Part shown: positions 13,912-20,216 of the stretch, in pieces | How the letters are laid out: each line of letters begins with the position of its first letter | Numbering within the stretch: the stretch's first letter is position 1 | Notes under the pieces: model-generated | What the model was told of the DNA's origin: nothing | What the model saw: only the letters and a program-made list of their open reading frames with translations | The model's database searches: none | Made by a program: the position numbers and the translations under genes | Assembly (NCBI GenBank): GCA_035532475.1 | Contig: DATKQY010000046.1 | Coordinates: 1-20,216 of the forward strand | Length of the DNA: 20,216 bases | Direction: 5' to 3' | Origin: DATKQY01 sp035532475 | Lineage (GTDB): Bacteria > Actinomycetota > Acidimicrobiia > Acidimicrobiales > Bog-793

Positions 13912-14355
13912 ATGACGAGCCGAGAGAGCACCGAGGCACGCCTCCAGCGGCTGGAGGACCTCGAGGAGATCCGCCAGCTGTTCATCGAGTACAAGCGCGC
14001 GCTCGACGGAAAGGATTTCGCGGCCTACGCGTCGCTCTTCGCCACCGACGGCGAGTTCGTCGCCGGTGAGCTGCACGCGAAGGGGCGTGCCGAGATCCAG
14101 GCGATGGTCGAGGGCATGCTCGGCAACCTGCTCGGCGACGAGCGGGGCAACGACTTCCACCTCGTGATCAACCCCTCGGTGCGCCTCGACGGCGATCGTG
14201 CGACTGCGGAGGTCACGTGGGCCTACGTGGTGCGGGGCGGCGGCGATCAGCCGGTCCTCTCCAAGCTCGGCCACTACGACGACGAGCTCATCCGCGAAGA
14301 CGGCCGTTGGAGGTTCCTTCGCAGGTCCGCACCGACCGACATCCCGGCCATCTGA
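13912..14355 (+). CDS. SnoaL-like (NTF2-fold) protein, paralogue 1
   Basis: This is a 147-residue single-domain protein of the SnoaL-like polyketide cyclase/dehydratase superfamily (cone-shaped NTF2 fold). After a short helix, RLQRLEDLEEIRQLFIEYKRALDGKDFAAY and LFATDGEF are the opening family block; GRAEIQAMVEGM, VRLDGDRATAEVTWAYV, LGHYDDELI and GRWRFLRR follow in family order. Members act as dehydratases, isomerases or hydroxylase helpers on cyclic substrates, and many are uncharacterised. It follows the SMP-30 gene by 19 bases and converges on the FAD dehydrogenase gene. It is clearly related to the proteins at 17189-17632 and 19694-20149: the first shares RLEDL, LDGKDF and the GHY motif. 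Confidence 0.8.
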   Translation: MTSRESTEARLQRLEDLEEIRQLFIEYKRALDGKDFAAYASLFATDGEFVAGELHAKGRAEIQAMVEGMLGNLLGDERGNDFHLVINPSVRLDGDRATAEVTWAYVVRGGGDQPVLSKLGHYDDELIREDGRWRFLRRSAPTDIPAI

Positions 14356-14396
14356 CGGGGCCTCCCCGCTGCCGCGACTGCGACGCGAGCGGTCGC
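14356..14396. terminator. Convergent intergenic region with two hairpins
   Basis: The 46-base gap between converging genes holds CGGGG-N3-CCCCG (14356-14368) directly after the SnoaL-like stop, and an eight-pair stem with one G-T wobble (14374-14381 with 14389-14396). Together they are a plausible bidirectional terminator without T-tracts. Confidence 0.4.
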
Positions 14397-14401
14397 CGGT
14401 G

Positions 14402-16081
14402 TCAGCCGGCCGGGGTCTCGATCCCGGACAGGTGCCGACCCGCGAGGTAGCCGAAGGTGAGCGCGGGGCCGAGCGTGGCGCCGCCCGAGGGATAGCCGGG
14501 ACCGAACACCGAGGCGGCCGTGTTCCCCGCCGCGTAGAGCCCGGGGACGGGCGCGCCCGCGCTCGACAGCACTTGAGCGTGCCCGTCGATGCGAAGGCCT
14601 CCTGCCGTGCCGAGCGCCCCATCGTAGATGGCGACGGCGAAGTAGGGGGGGCGTGCGATCGGTGCTAGGGCACGCTCGGGGCTCGGACCTCCTGCCGTGA
14701 ACCCTTCGAACCACAGCGTGCCGCGACCGAAGTCGGGATCGCTGCCCTTCGCCACGTGGCCGTTGAACCGCCGCACCTCCTCGCCGAGGCCTACGGGGTC
14801 GACGCCGATCATCTCCGCAAGGGCGGTCATCGTCGGGGCCTCGTGGACCCAGCCGGGGGTCGGAGCCCCCGGGCGAAGGTCGCCGAGCTCCATCCGCTCC
14901 CGAGCGTCCTGGTCGAAGATCGCCCATATCGGCGGCGCGTTCGGGTACGAGCGTGTGACCGGATCGAACGTCCGATGGACGAGCGCGAAGTCCATGTAGG
15001 AGACACCCTCGTTCGTGAAGCGACGACCGTGGCGGTTGACGGTGATGCAGCCCGGGAAGTTCCGCGGCGTCGCAACAGAGTGCAAGGGTTTTCCCTCGTA
15101 GGTCGACCGCTCGTCCCACGTGACCGGGAACGCCCATGCCGTCGTCATGTTCGCGAGGGCGGCGCCCGCCCGCATCCCCATGACGAGGCCGTCGCCGACG
15201 GCCGTCGGTGGGCTGGCGGGCTTCAGCTCGGGAATCCCGAGGAAAGTGCGCACGAGGTCCCGGTTCCACTCGAAACCGCCTGCCGCCAGCACGACGCCGC
15301 GTGACGCCGAGAGGGCGACCTGTCGGCCGTCCTCGTTGGCGACGACGCCGGTCACCCGGTCACCGTCGAGCACGAGCCGGAGGGCCGATGTCTCGGTCCG
15401 GACCTGAACGTCCCTGTCGAGCGCGCCACGGAGCAACGCGGCGACCAGCCCGCCGCCGAGGGTGCGGATGCCGCGGCGCTCGCGCTCCGCCGCCACCGCC
15501 AGCGCGGCGGCGCTCAACCCGACGGCCCCCGCACCACCGCCGCGGTCCGTCTCGCTATCGCCGCCCCCGGTCAGCTCGTCGAGCGTCAGCCGCGGATAGT
15601 GGGGACCGCGCCGGATCCGCTGGTCCCAGTGACCGAGCGACTCGAGCGACCCGTACGGCTGTGGGTCGAGCGTGCGTCCGGCGAGCTTGGCGCCCGGCAG
15701 CTCCTGGTGGTAGTCGCTGAAGACCCGCGAGGCCGAAAAGCGCACGGGCGTGCGGGTCTCGAGGAAGTCGAGCGTCTCGGGCGAGCGGTCGACGTAGACC
15801 TCCAGCAGCTCGGGGCTCGGCTCGCGGCCCTTGCAGCTGGCGCGGGCGTAGGCGAGCGCCTCCTCCCGCGAGTCCTCGATGCCGACGTCGTGCATGTGGC
15901 GGTTCATCGGCACCCATACACCTCCGCCAGAGAAGGCGGTCGCTCCGCCGACGTAGGGGCTCTTCTCGATCACCTCGACCCGGCAGCCGCCCTCGGCGGC
16001 GGCGATCGCCGCTGACAAGGCGGCCGCACCCGAGCCGACCACCACCACGTCGGCCACGCGGTCCCACGAGCTGTGCGCCAC
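14402..16081 (-). CDS. FAD-dependent dehydrogenase of the 3-ketosteroid delta1-dehydrogenase/fumarate reductase flavoprotein family
   Basis: This is a 559-residue flavoprotein. I start it at GTG 16079-16081, preceded by AGAGGAGGG, since the extension upstream enters the previous gene's end. The N-terminus is an FAD Rossmann fold, VADVVVVGSGAAALSAAIAA, then VEVIEKSPYVGGATAFSGGG. The C-terminus, PGLYAAGNTAASVFGPGYPS and GGATLGPALTFGYLAG, is the FAD-closing block typical of KstD-like enzymes, including the Tyr-Pro and Gly at the equivalent catalytic loop. The middle has a Gly-rich linker before RGIRTLGGGLVAALL. Family members desaturate ring ketones or reduce enoates in the cytoplasm. It starts 13 bases after the SDR stop, so the pair is an operon. 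A cyclic ketone or steroid-like substrate is an inference; fumarate or urocanate reductase-like activity is the alternative. Confidence 0.82.
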   Translation of the reverse strand: MAHSSWDRVADVVVVGSGAAALSAAIAAAEGGCRVEVIEKSPYVGGATAFSGGGVWVPMNRHMHDVGIEDSREEALAYARASCKGREPSPELLEVYVDRSPETLDFLETRTPVRFSASRVFSDYHQELPGAKLAGRTLDPQPYGSLESLGHWDQRIRRGPHYPRLTLDELTGGGDSETDRGGGAGAVGLSAAALAVAAERERRGIRTLGGGLVAALLRGALDRDVQVRTETSALRLVLDGDRVTGVVANEDGRQVALSASRGVVLAAGGFEWNRDLVRTFLGIPELKPASPPTAVGDGLVMGMRAGAALANMTTAWAFPVTWDERSTYEGKPLHSVATPRNFPGCITVNRHGRRFTNEGVSYMDFALVHRTFDPVTRSYPNAPPIWAIFDQDARERMELGDLRPGAPTPGWVHEAPTMTALAEMIGVDPVGLGEEVRRFNGHVAKGSDPDFGRGTLWFEGFTAGGPSPERALAPIARPPYFAVAIYDGALGTAGGLRIDGHAQVLSSAGAPVPGLYAAGNTAASVFGPGYPSGGATLGPALTFGYLAGRHLSGIETPAG

Positions 16082-16094
16082 CTCGTCCCTCCTC

Positions 16095-16955
16095 TTAGGA
16101 GCCCGGCCTGCGGCCCGTGGACCTCCGGAAGTTCGGGTCCACCGAGTCGTCACCGGGGTTGGTCCCCGCGATCGCCTCCTCGGTCCGGGCGCGCATCGCC
16201 GGTGCGTACTGCTCGGGATGCGTGAGGATCCAGAATCGGCGGGCCTCCAGCGAGTCGAACACCTTGGTCGCCACCTCCTCCGGCTGCATCATCTCGTCCA
16301 GTCGGGGATACTCGCCGTCCGGCACCGCCGGCGCCGGGCCGAGGCGCGCCGGCCAGTGCCGGGCGGAACGCAGGATGTCGGTCACGATGGCGCCCGGGCA
16401 GAGCACCGAGACGCCGACGTCCGACCCCGCGTCTTGCAGCTCGCGGTGCAGCGTCTCGGTGAGTGCCACGACGGCGTGCTTGGAGGCGACGTAGCTCGAG
16501 GTGTTCTGCACCGTCACCAGGCCGTCCACCGACGACGTGTTCACGACGTGCCCGGCGTTGCGCTCGACCATGCCGGGAAGGAACGCGTGCATGCCGTGGA
16601 CGACGCCCCACAGGTTCACACCGAGGATGAACTCCCACTGGGCGACGGTGCTCTGCATGAACGGTGCGGCCACGAACACCCCGGCGTTGTTGACCAGCAG
16701 CCAGGTCGGCCCGACCTCCTCCTGCACGCGCTCGGCCAGATGCATCACCGACGAACGCTCCGAGACGTCAACCTCCATGGCGTGGGCCTCCATGCCCTTT
16801 GCTGTGAGCGCGTCGCGGGCGCTCGCCAACCTCTCGGTGTCGAGATCAGCGAGGACGACCGTCATGCCCTCGGCGCCCGCCCGTTCGGCGATGGCGAAGC
16901 CGATCCCGCTCGCCGCTCCGGTGACGACGGCGACCTTGCCCCCGTGGTCAGACAT
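16095..16955 (-). CDS. Short-chain dehydrogenase/reductase (SDR)
   Basis: This 286-residue classical SDR starts at ATG 16953-16955 behind GGGGAGC. The coenzyme motif VVTGAASGIGFAIAE is at about residues 8-22, VLADLD marks the second strand (the Asp suggests NAD rather than NADP), NNAG follows, and the catalytic set is a Ser in NTSSVDG with Tyr 155 and Lys 159 in YVASK. After LCPGAIVTDIL the protein has an extended C-terminus (to DDSVDPNFRRSTG) compared with 250-residue SDRs. The family interconverts alcohols and ketones. Its partner, 13 bases downstream, is the KstD-like FAD dehydrogenase, which fits stepwise oxidation of a ring alcohol, then its ketone. The 233 bases upstream, to the SnoaL-like gene, show no clear gene and no copy of the operator pattern. 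Confidence 0.87.
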   Translation of the reverse strand: MSDHGGKVAVVTGAASGIGFAIAERAGAEGMTVVLADLDTERLASARDALTAKGMEAHAMEVDVSERSSVMHLAERVQEEVGPTWLLVNNAGVFVAAPFMQSTVAQWEFILGVNLWGVVHGMHAFLPGMVERNAGHVVNTSSVDGLVTVQNTSSYVASKHAVVALTETLHRELQDAGSDVGVSVLCPGAIVTDILRSARHWPARLGPAPAVPDGEYPRLDEMMQPEEVATKVFDSLEARRFWILTHPEQYAPAMRARTEEAIAGTNPGDDSVDPNFRRSTGRRPGS

Positions 16956-17188
16956 CGGAGCTCCCCGGCGCCGTAGGTTGCCGTGACGCCCCGATAGAGC
17001 GTCCATTCGAACTGCGTCTCATCTCTTCTCCCTGGTCGATACCTGAAGGGTCCCGTGATCGGCCGTGTTCGCCACATCGCGCCGGAGACGAGCCGAACCG
17101 TCTGCCGCCCGCAGCGGCGTGCCTCGTCCGCGGTGGTGAGCATCGATGCCGGCGCGCGGCCTTTCGAGCGCAATAATCACGGGGTCAT

Positions 17189-17632
17189 CTATTCGAATAT
17201 GTCCGTCGTCCCTTCCCGCCGCTGGAATCTCCATCCATCCGGCTTCCGTACGAGGATGTCGTGGTAATGACCGACCTTCTGCATCGACGGGGTACCGTCG
17301 TCCGCGCGGACGATGTAGATCCACGTGACATCGGCGACGGCTCGGTCGCCATGAACCTCCACGATCTCGTTCGCGACGAGGTGAAGGTCATCGCCTTTCT
17401 TTGTGCGAAGATGAGTGCCGACCATCCCCTCGACCATTGAACGAATTGCCTCGGGACCCGTCCCGCCACCGTCGCTGCCCGTGAACTCCGCGTCGGCAGC
17501 AAATAGTTGTGAGTACGAGACGAAGTCCTTGCCGTCGAGGAAGCGTCGGTAGTCACGAAATAGCCGTGCGATCGCCTGGAGATCCTCGAGGCGTTGCACC
17601 CGCTCCTCCAAGGTCAACTGTTCGGTGGTCAT
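17189..17632 (-). CDS. SnoaL-like (NTF2-fold) protein, paralogue 2
   Basis: This 147-residue protein starts with ATG 17630-17632 behind GAGGGAGG; the frame is open for 13 codons upstream with no better site. It has the same length and block order as the protein at 13912-14355: RVQRLEDLQAIARLFRDYRRFLDGKDF, LFAADAEF, MVEGMVGTHL, VHGDRAVADVTWIYIV, VGHYHDILV and GWRFQRREGTTDIFE. The two are clearly paralogues; a substitution such as HD for DD after GHY may alter function. It lies upstream of the SDR and FAD dehydrogenase genes on the same strand, separated by 233 bases, and may begin that operon. Function is not known; dehydratase or isomerase activity on a cyclic intermediate would suit the neighbours. 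Confidence 0.8.
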   Translation of the reverse strand: MTTEQLTLEERVQRLEDLQAIARLFRDYRRFLDGKDFVSYSQLFAADAEFTGSDGGGTGPEAIRSMVEGMVGTHLRTKKGDDLHLVANEIVEVHGDRAVADVTWIYIVRADDGTPSMQKVGHYHDILVRKPDGWRFQRREGTTDIFE

Positions 17633-18489
17633 GAGCCTCCCTCTGCTTCCCGCGGGCCTATGGTCTCGCACGCGACGCTTCCCGCCGGCGGAGCCTGCTG
17701 GCGCTCCTCCACCGCGGGGGAGGCCGACGGAGTGTCGTTCGTCCCCGTGGTGCCCAGGTCGTCGACACCCATGATGCTACCTGCTTTGTGGCCGGAAATC
17801 CCGGGGTCCGTCGAGATCCCGTGTCGTGCCGGACGGGTCACCTCGCTGGAGGTGCCGAGTCGTGGGCCCGGAGCGGCTCCGTCCGACGTTGCCGCTCCGC
17901 CGGGCACGCCCGGATCGGGTGGCGCCGGCGCTGGTCCTTCGCGCCGCGTCCGCCGAACGCGGACAACGATCCCGGCTGGGCTGTGTGCTGCCCCGGAGAT
18001 CCGATGCAACGTGGCCTCATCGTCCTGCCAGAGATCACCCAGCCATGAGCCATGGCAGCGCGTCTCGGCATCGCTGCATCGCCTGCCTGAGAAGAGCGGT
18101 CATTGCGCTGCTACCCGCGCTGAGATGGGTTCAGATGGGAGTCCTGTAGGGCTGTGCTCCGTGCGCGTCATTGCGAGCGCTCGGAGGCGTGGGCGGTCCG
18201 GCTGTAGCGGGCTCGTGATCGGGCGACAAAGGAGCGAGTGAAGTACGATTGGATGGCGCATCATTCCACCCAAGTCACCTCGCAAGTTCGCGTTGATTGC
18301 GCGCGACATGCGGGCAGGAGCAGCCAGCGGTGCGTGGTTCATCTGGAGCGGCACACCGATGTCGGCGTGGGACCGTGCCTGGACCCGATGCTGGTGGATC
18401 GGCCGACAGCGAACATCGGCGGTCGGCCGAAGCGAATTGGAGGTCCGTAGTCCTGAAGTGCCGGCTCGCCGGTCAGAGAGGAGCAGCAG
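17633..18489. other. Long gap without a recognisable gene
   Basis: This 857-base stretch separates the divergently transcribed SnoaL-like and EthD-like genes. Several open frames cross it on both strands, but none gives a translation I recognise and all look like GC-rich noise. One 70-codon frame, opening with GTG 18238 after AAGGAG, has a fair ribosome binding site but low-complexity content. The DNA around 18060-18310 seems less GC-rich than its neighbours. It may hold regulatory DNA or a decayed gene. Confidence 0.4.
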
Positions 18490-18891
18490 ATGTTCAAGGT
18501 CGTGTCGGTGACGAGGTTCCGCAAAGGGCTGGAGCGAGAAGAGGCCCACCGACTGTGGCACGCGCACGGTCGGCTTGCGCTGGCGACGCCCGGCCTCGTC
18601 CGCTACGTGCAGAACCACTGGCAGCAGGAGGCCGATCCGCGATTCGTCCTCGGCACGTTCGGCGACGGCTCACCGGCCTTTGACGGGCACGCTGAGCTGT
18701 GGTTCCGGGATCGCCAGGCGTTCGAGTCGGCGATGGAGACGGACGAGTGGGCCGCGACGATCGAGGACGGTCCGCGCGTCTTCGACGGCGAGTCAATGGT
18801 CTCGGGCGTGGTGGACGAGTACCTGATGCGCTGGGACGCCCTGCCGGACGGTCGCTTCTACTCGGTGACCGACGACGCGCCGAACGGCTGA
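18490..18891 (+). CDS. EthD-domain (dimeric alpha-beta barrel) protein, single domain
   Basis: This is a 133-residue protein with a start at ATG 18490 behind GAGAGGAGC. It consists of one EthD-like domain: FKVVSVTRFRKGLEREEAHRLWHAHGRLAL forms the first strand and helix with the conserved histidine, TPGLVRYVQNH the second strand, and the later blocks FDGHAELWFRDRQAF and GPRVFDGE end it. EthD is needed for ethyl tert-butyl ether degradation in actinobacteria, but the biochemical role of the fold is still uncertain. It shares YVQNH, a FDG-x-x-E/S-x-WF block and the length of each half with the two-domain protein at 18923-19627, and converges on that gene with only 31 bases between stops. The C-terminal 30 residues are unlike the family. 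Confidence 0.78.
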   Translation: MFKVVSVTRFRKGLEREEAHRLWHAHGRLALATPGLVRYVQNHWQQEADPRFVLGTFGDGSPAFDGHAELWFRDRQAFESAMETDEWAATIEDGPRVFDGESMVSGVVDEYLMRWDALPDGRFYSVTDDAPNG

Positions 18892-18922
18892 GTGGAGCGG
18901 GGGCGGGCGGGTCGCCGATCGG

Positions 18923-19627
18923 CTAGCCAATCACCACCCGCTGGGTGAGCGCCCCGCACCACATTCTCGCCATGTCGAAGATCTGGTGGCGATCTTCGTG
19001 CAAACGCCGCCAGTGCGGCGTGGCGAGCGCGTCGATGAAGCCCTGCTCGTCGGCGAACCAGCACTCCGAGAAGCCGTCGAAGTCCGGTACGTTCTCGCCC
19101 GCCCCGGTGACGAGGGCACCGACCACGTGGTTCTGGACGTAGCGGTCGATGCCGGCGTCTCGCACGATCGGGCCGTGCACGTGCTCCCAGTAGCGGTGGC
19201 CCTCCTCCTTCGTCAGCTCCGGCTTGAACCGGGTGATCCACACGACCTTGTAGGGTCCTGGCTCGCCCTCGACGATGACCCGCTCCTCGACCGCTGCGCT
19301 CATCGTCTCTTGCCACGGCACGTCGAAGAGGTCGTCGGCATCGGCCATCAGCGCCCGCCACGCGGGCGTCGCGCTCGCTCGGACGAAGGCGTCGCGGTCG
19401 GGGAACCAGAAGGAGGAGTAGCCGTCGAAGGAGGTCTGGGCGTCCTCCGAGTACACGCCCTCGGGATCGGCCTCATGGGGCAGCGGCCCGATGACTTCGC
19501 TCTGGGTGTAGCGCGCGAGACCCGGAACGGCGCGGGCGAGTGCGGCGTGCCCGCCGGCCCAGCGCTGACGCGACCCGAGCTTGTCGTTAGCGTCCGCGAA
19601 TCTCGCGACCGCCGCAATCTTGTACAT
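18923..19627 (-). CDS. EthD-domain protein with two tandem domains
   Basis: This is a 234-residue protein with ATG 19625-19627 six bases after AGGAG. It contains two EthD-like domains. Domain one has YKIAAVARFADANDKL, PGLARYTQSEVIG, FDGYSSFWFPDRDAFVRA and LFDVPWQETMSA. Domain two, from about residue 125, has YKVVWITRFKPELTKEEGHRYWEHVHGPIVRD, IDRYVQNHV, FDGFSECWFADEQGF and QIFDMARMW. The second copy keeps the EthD helix with histidines (YWEHVHGP); the first is degenerate there (QRWAGGHAAL), so the halves may have specialised. A fused pair would form the barrel within one chain. The SnoaL-like gene at 19694-20149 lies upstream on the same strand 66 bases away and may share a transcript. No enzyme activity can be assigned from sequence. 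Confidence 0.78.
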   Translation of the reverse strand: MYKIAAVARFADANDKLGSRQRWAGGHAALARAVPGLARYTQSEVIGPLPHEADPEGVYSEDAQTSFDGYSSFWFPDRDAFVRASATPAWRALMADADDLFDVPWQETMSAAVEERVIVEGEPGPYKVVWITRFKPELTKEEGHRYWEHVHGPIVRDAGIDRYVQNHVVGALVTGAGENVPDFDGFSECWFADEQGFIDALATPHWRRLHEDRHQIFDMARMWCGALTQRVVIG

Positions 19628-19693
19628 CCGAGCTCCTACCGGCCCCTCAGCGAGCTCGTGCCCGGGTGCGAGTCGCCGGAGGCGGCAGCGGCC

Positions 19694-20149
19694 TCACGAC
19701 GTGCTGCTCGACGGGATGTGACGGCGCGCCTCGCGGCGGAGGAACAGCCACCGGCCGCTCGCCTTGGTCAAGACGTCGTCGTAGTAGCCGAGGGTCGGCA
19801 GCAGCGGCGTGTCACCCTCGCCCCGGACGAGGTGCACCCAGAAGGTGTACGCCGTCGCTCGGTCGCCGTCCACGTCGATGACCGGATCCGTGTTGAGGTG
19901 GAACAGGGTCCGCCCCGGTGCCGGAGGGTTCTCCTCGAGGTGCTCCTGCATCATCGTGAGGATCGCCGCGGGTCCGGTCGCCTCCCCGATGCTGCCCGCC
20001 CATGTGCCGTTCTCGGCGAAGAGCTCCGAGTACGAACGGAGGTCCCGCTCGTCCAGGGTGCGGCGGTAGTCCTGAATCAGGCGCCGGATCTGCTCACGGT
20101 CCTCGAGAACCGTGACCCGTGCCCGCAACTCCTCAAGCTCTGTCGCCAT
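19694..20149 (-). CDS. SnoaL-like (NTF2-fold) protein, paralogue 3
   Basis: This is a 151-residue protein. I start it at ATG 20147-20149 behind a weak GACGAAG; the frame runs open to the right edge, so a longer N-terminus cannot be excluded. The blocks are VTVLEDREQIRRLIQDYRRTLDERDL, YSELFAENGTW, LTMMQEHL, DVDGDRATAYTFWVHLV, LGYYDDVL and GRWLFLRREARRHIP. It is the most divergent of the three SnoaL-like proteins here, with GYY instead of GHY and LDERD instead of LDGKD, but keeps the order and the aspartate pair. It lies 66 bases upstream of the two-domain EthD gene and probably shares its transcript. A dehydratase or isomerase role is only a suggestion from the fold. Confidence 0.75.
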   Translation of the reverse strand: MATELEELRARVTVLEDREQIRRLIQDYRRTLDERDLRSYSELFAENGTWAGSIGEATGPAAILTMMQEHLEENPPAPGRTLFHLNTDPVIDVDGDRATAYTFWVHLVRGEGDTPLLPTLGYYDDVLTKASGRWLFLRREARRHIPSSSTS

Positions 20150-20216
20150 CGCTTCGTCTGCCCTTTCGGCCGTGATGTGGTCGTCGTCGGTGGGCGGCGG
20201 CGCGGCGCCGCCCACC

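Noticed and set aside
17190..17199. Perfect TATTCGAATA palindrome in an AT-rich patch
   Set aside because: It overlaps the last codons and stop of the SnoaL-like gene and does not fit the operator pattern of the other islands.
18238..18450. 70-codon frame with GTG start after AAGGAG before the EthD gene
   Set aside because: No recognisable product and no conserved features; the start site may be chance.
17594..18618. Overlapping frames at 17594-18241 (plus), 17629-18009 (minus) and 18100-18618 (minus)
   Set aside because: They overlap one another or clear gene starts, and none has any family motif; I treat the area as non-coding.
1..20216. Mobile elements, CRISPR, tRNA or rRNA genes, and defence systems
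   Set aside because: I saw no transposase-like translation, no spaced direct repeats and no tRNA-like cloverleaf. The window looks like an ordinary though unusual catabolic island.

Overview
The window is about 20.2 kb of very GC-rich DNA with tightly packed genes on both strands, several GTG and TTG starts and strong purine-rich ribosome binding sites. This fits a high-GC actinomycete-type bacterium (Actinomycetota). I cannot name a genus from the sequence. No rRNA, tRNA, CRISPR array, insertion sequence or phage gene is visible. Essentially every gene looks catabolic: dehydrogenases, aldolase, lactonase, decarboxylase, kinase and small alpha/beta-barrel or NTF2-fold proteins. No transporter gene is present in the window.

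Layout. Left edge (1-2926, minus strand): the start of an extradiol dioxygenase resembling homoprotocatechuate 2,3-dioxygenase (HpaD), a short MetE-core zinc methyltransferase-like protein and an AldA-type aldehyde dehydrogenase. A double-domain EthD-like protein (3065-3745, minus) is divergent from a plus-strand operon made of an aldehyde dehydrogenase, a 4-carboxymuconolactone decarboxylase-like protein and a 3-hydroxyisobutyrate dehydrogenase-type oxidoreductase. A GntR/FCD regulator follows (7083-7823, plus) and converges on a DapA-family aldolase (7848-8768, minus). Then come split dihydroxyacetone-kinase-type DhaK and DhaL, an HpaE-type semialdehyde dehydrogenase, and an SMP-30/gluconolactonase with a SnoaL-like protein (9115-14355, all plus). 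The right part holds a KstD-like FAD dehydrogenase, an SDR and a second SnoaL-like protein (minus). It ends with an unassigned 0.86-kb stretch, a single EthD protein (plus), a double EthD protein (minus) and a third SnoaL-like protein (minus).

How they may work together. HpaD, HpaE and a DapA-type lyase are consistent with a homoprotocatechuate-like meta-cleavage route, but the decarboxylase/isomerase (HpaG) and hydratase (HpaH) are not in this window. The other dehydrogenases, the lactonase, DhaK/DhaL and the FAD dehydrogenase/SDR/SnoaL group suggest a larger and perhaps composite degradation island whose substrate cannot be named from sequence.

The most interesting non-coding signal is a set of AT-rich islands in otherwise GC-rich intergenic DNA. 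At least four share a related 8-5-8 operator-like pattern (best copy: a perfect ATACCAT-N5-ATGGTAT inverted repeat). They sit just upstream of three different aldehyde dehydrogenase genes and dhaK, which suggests one regulon, possibly read by the GntR protein encoded in the middle. A second striking signal is a pair of long perfect hairpins (14- and 17-bp stems) packed between the MetE-like gene and hpaD.
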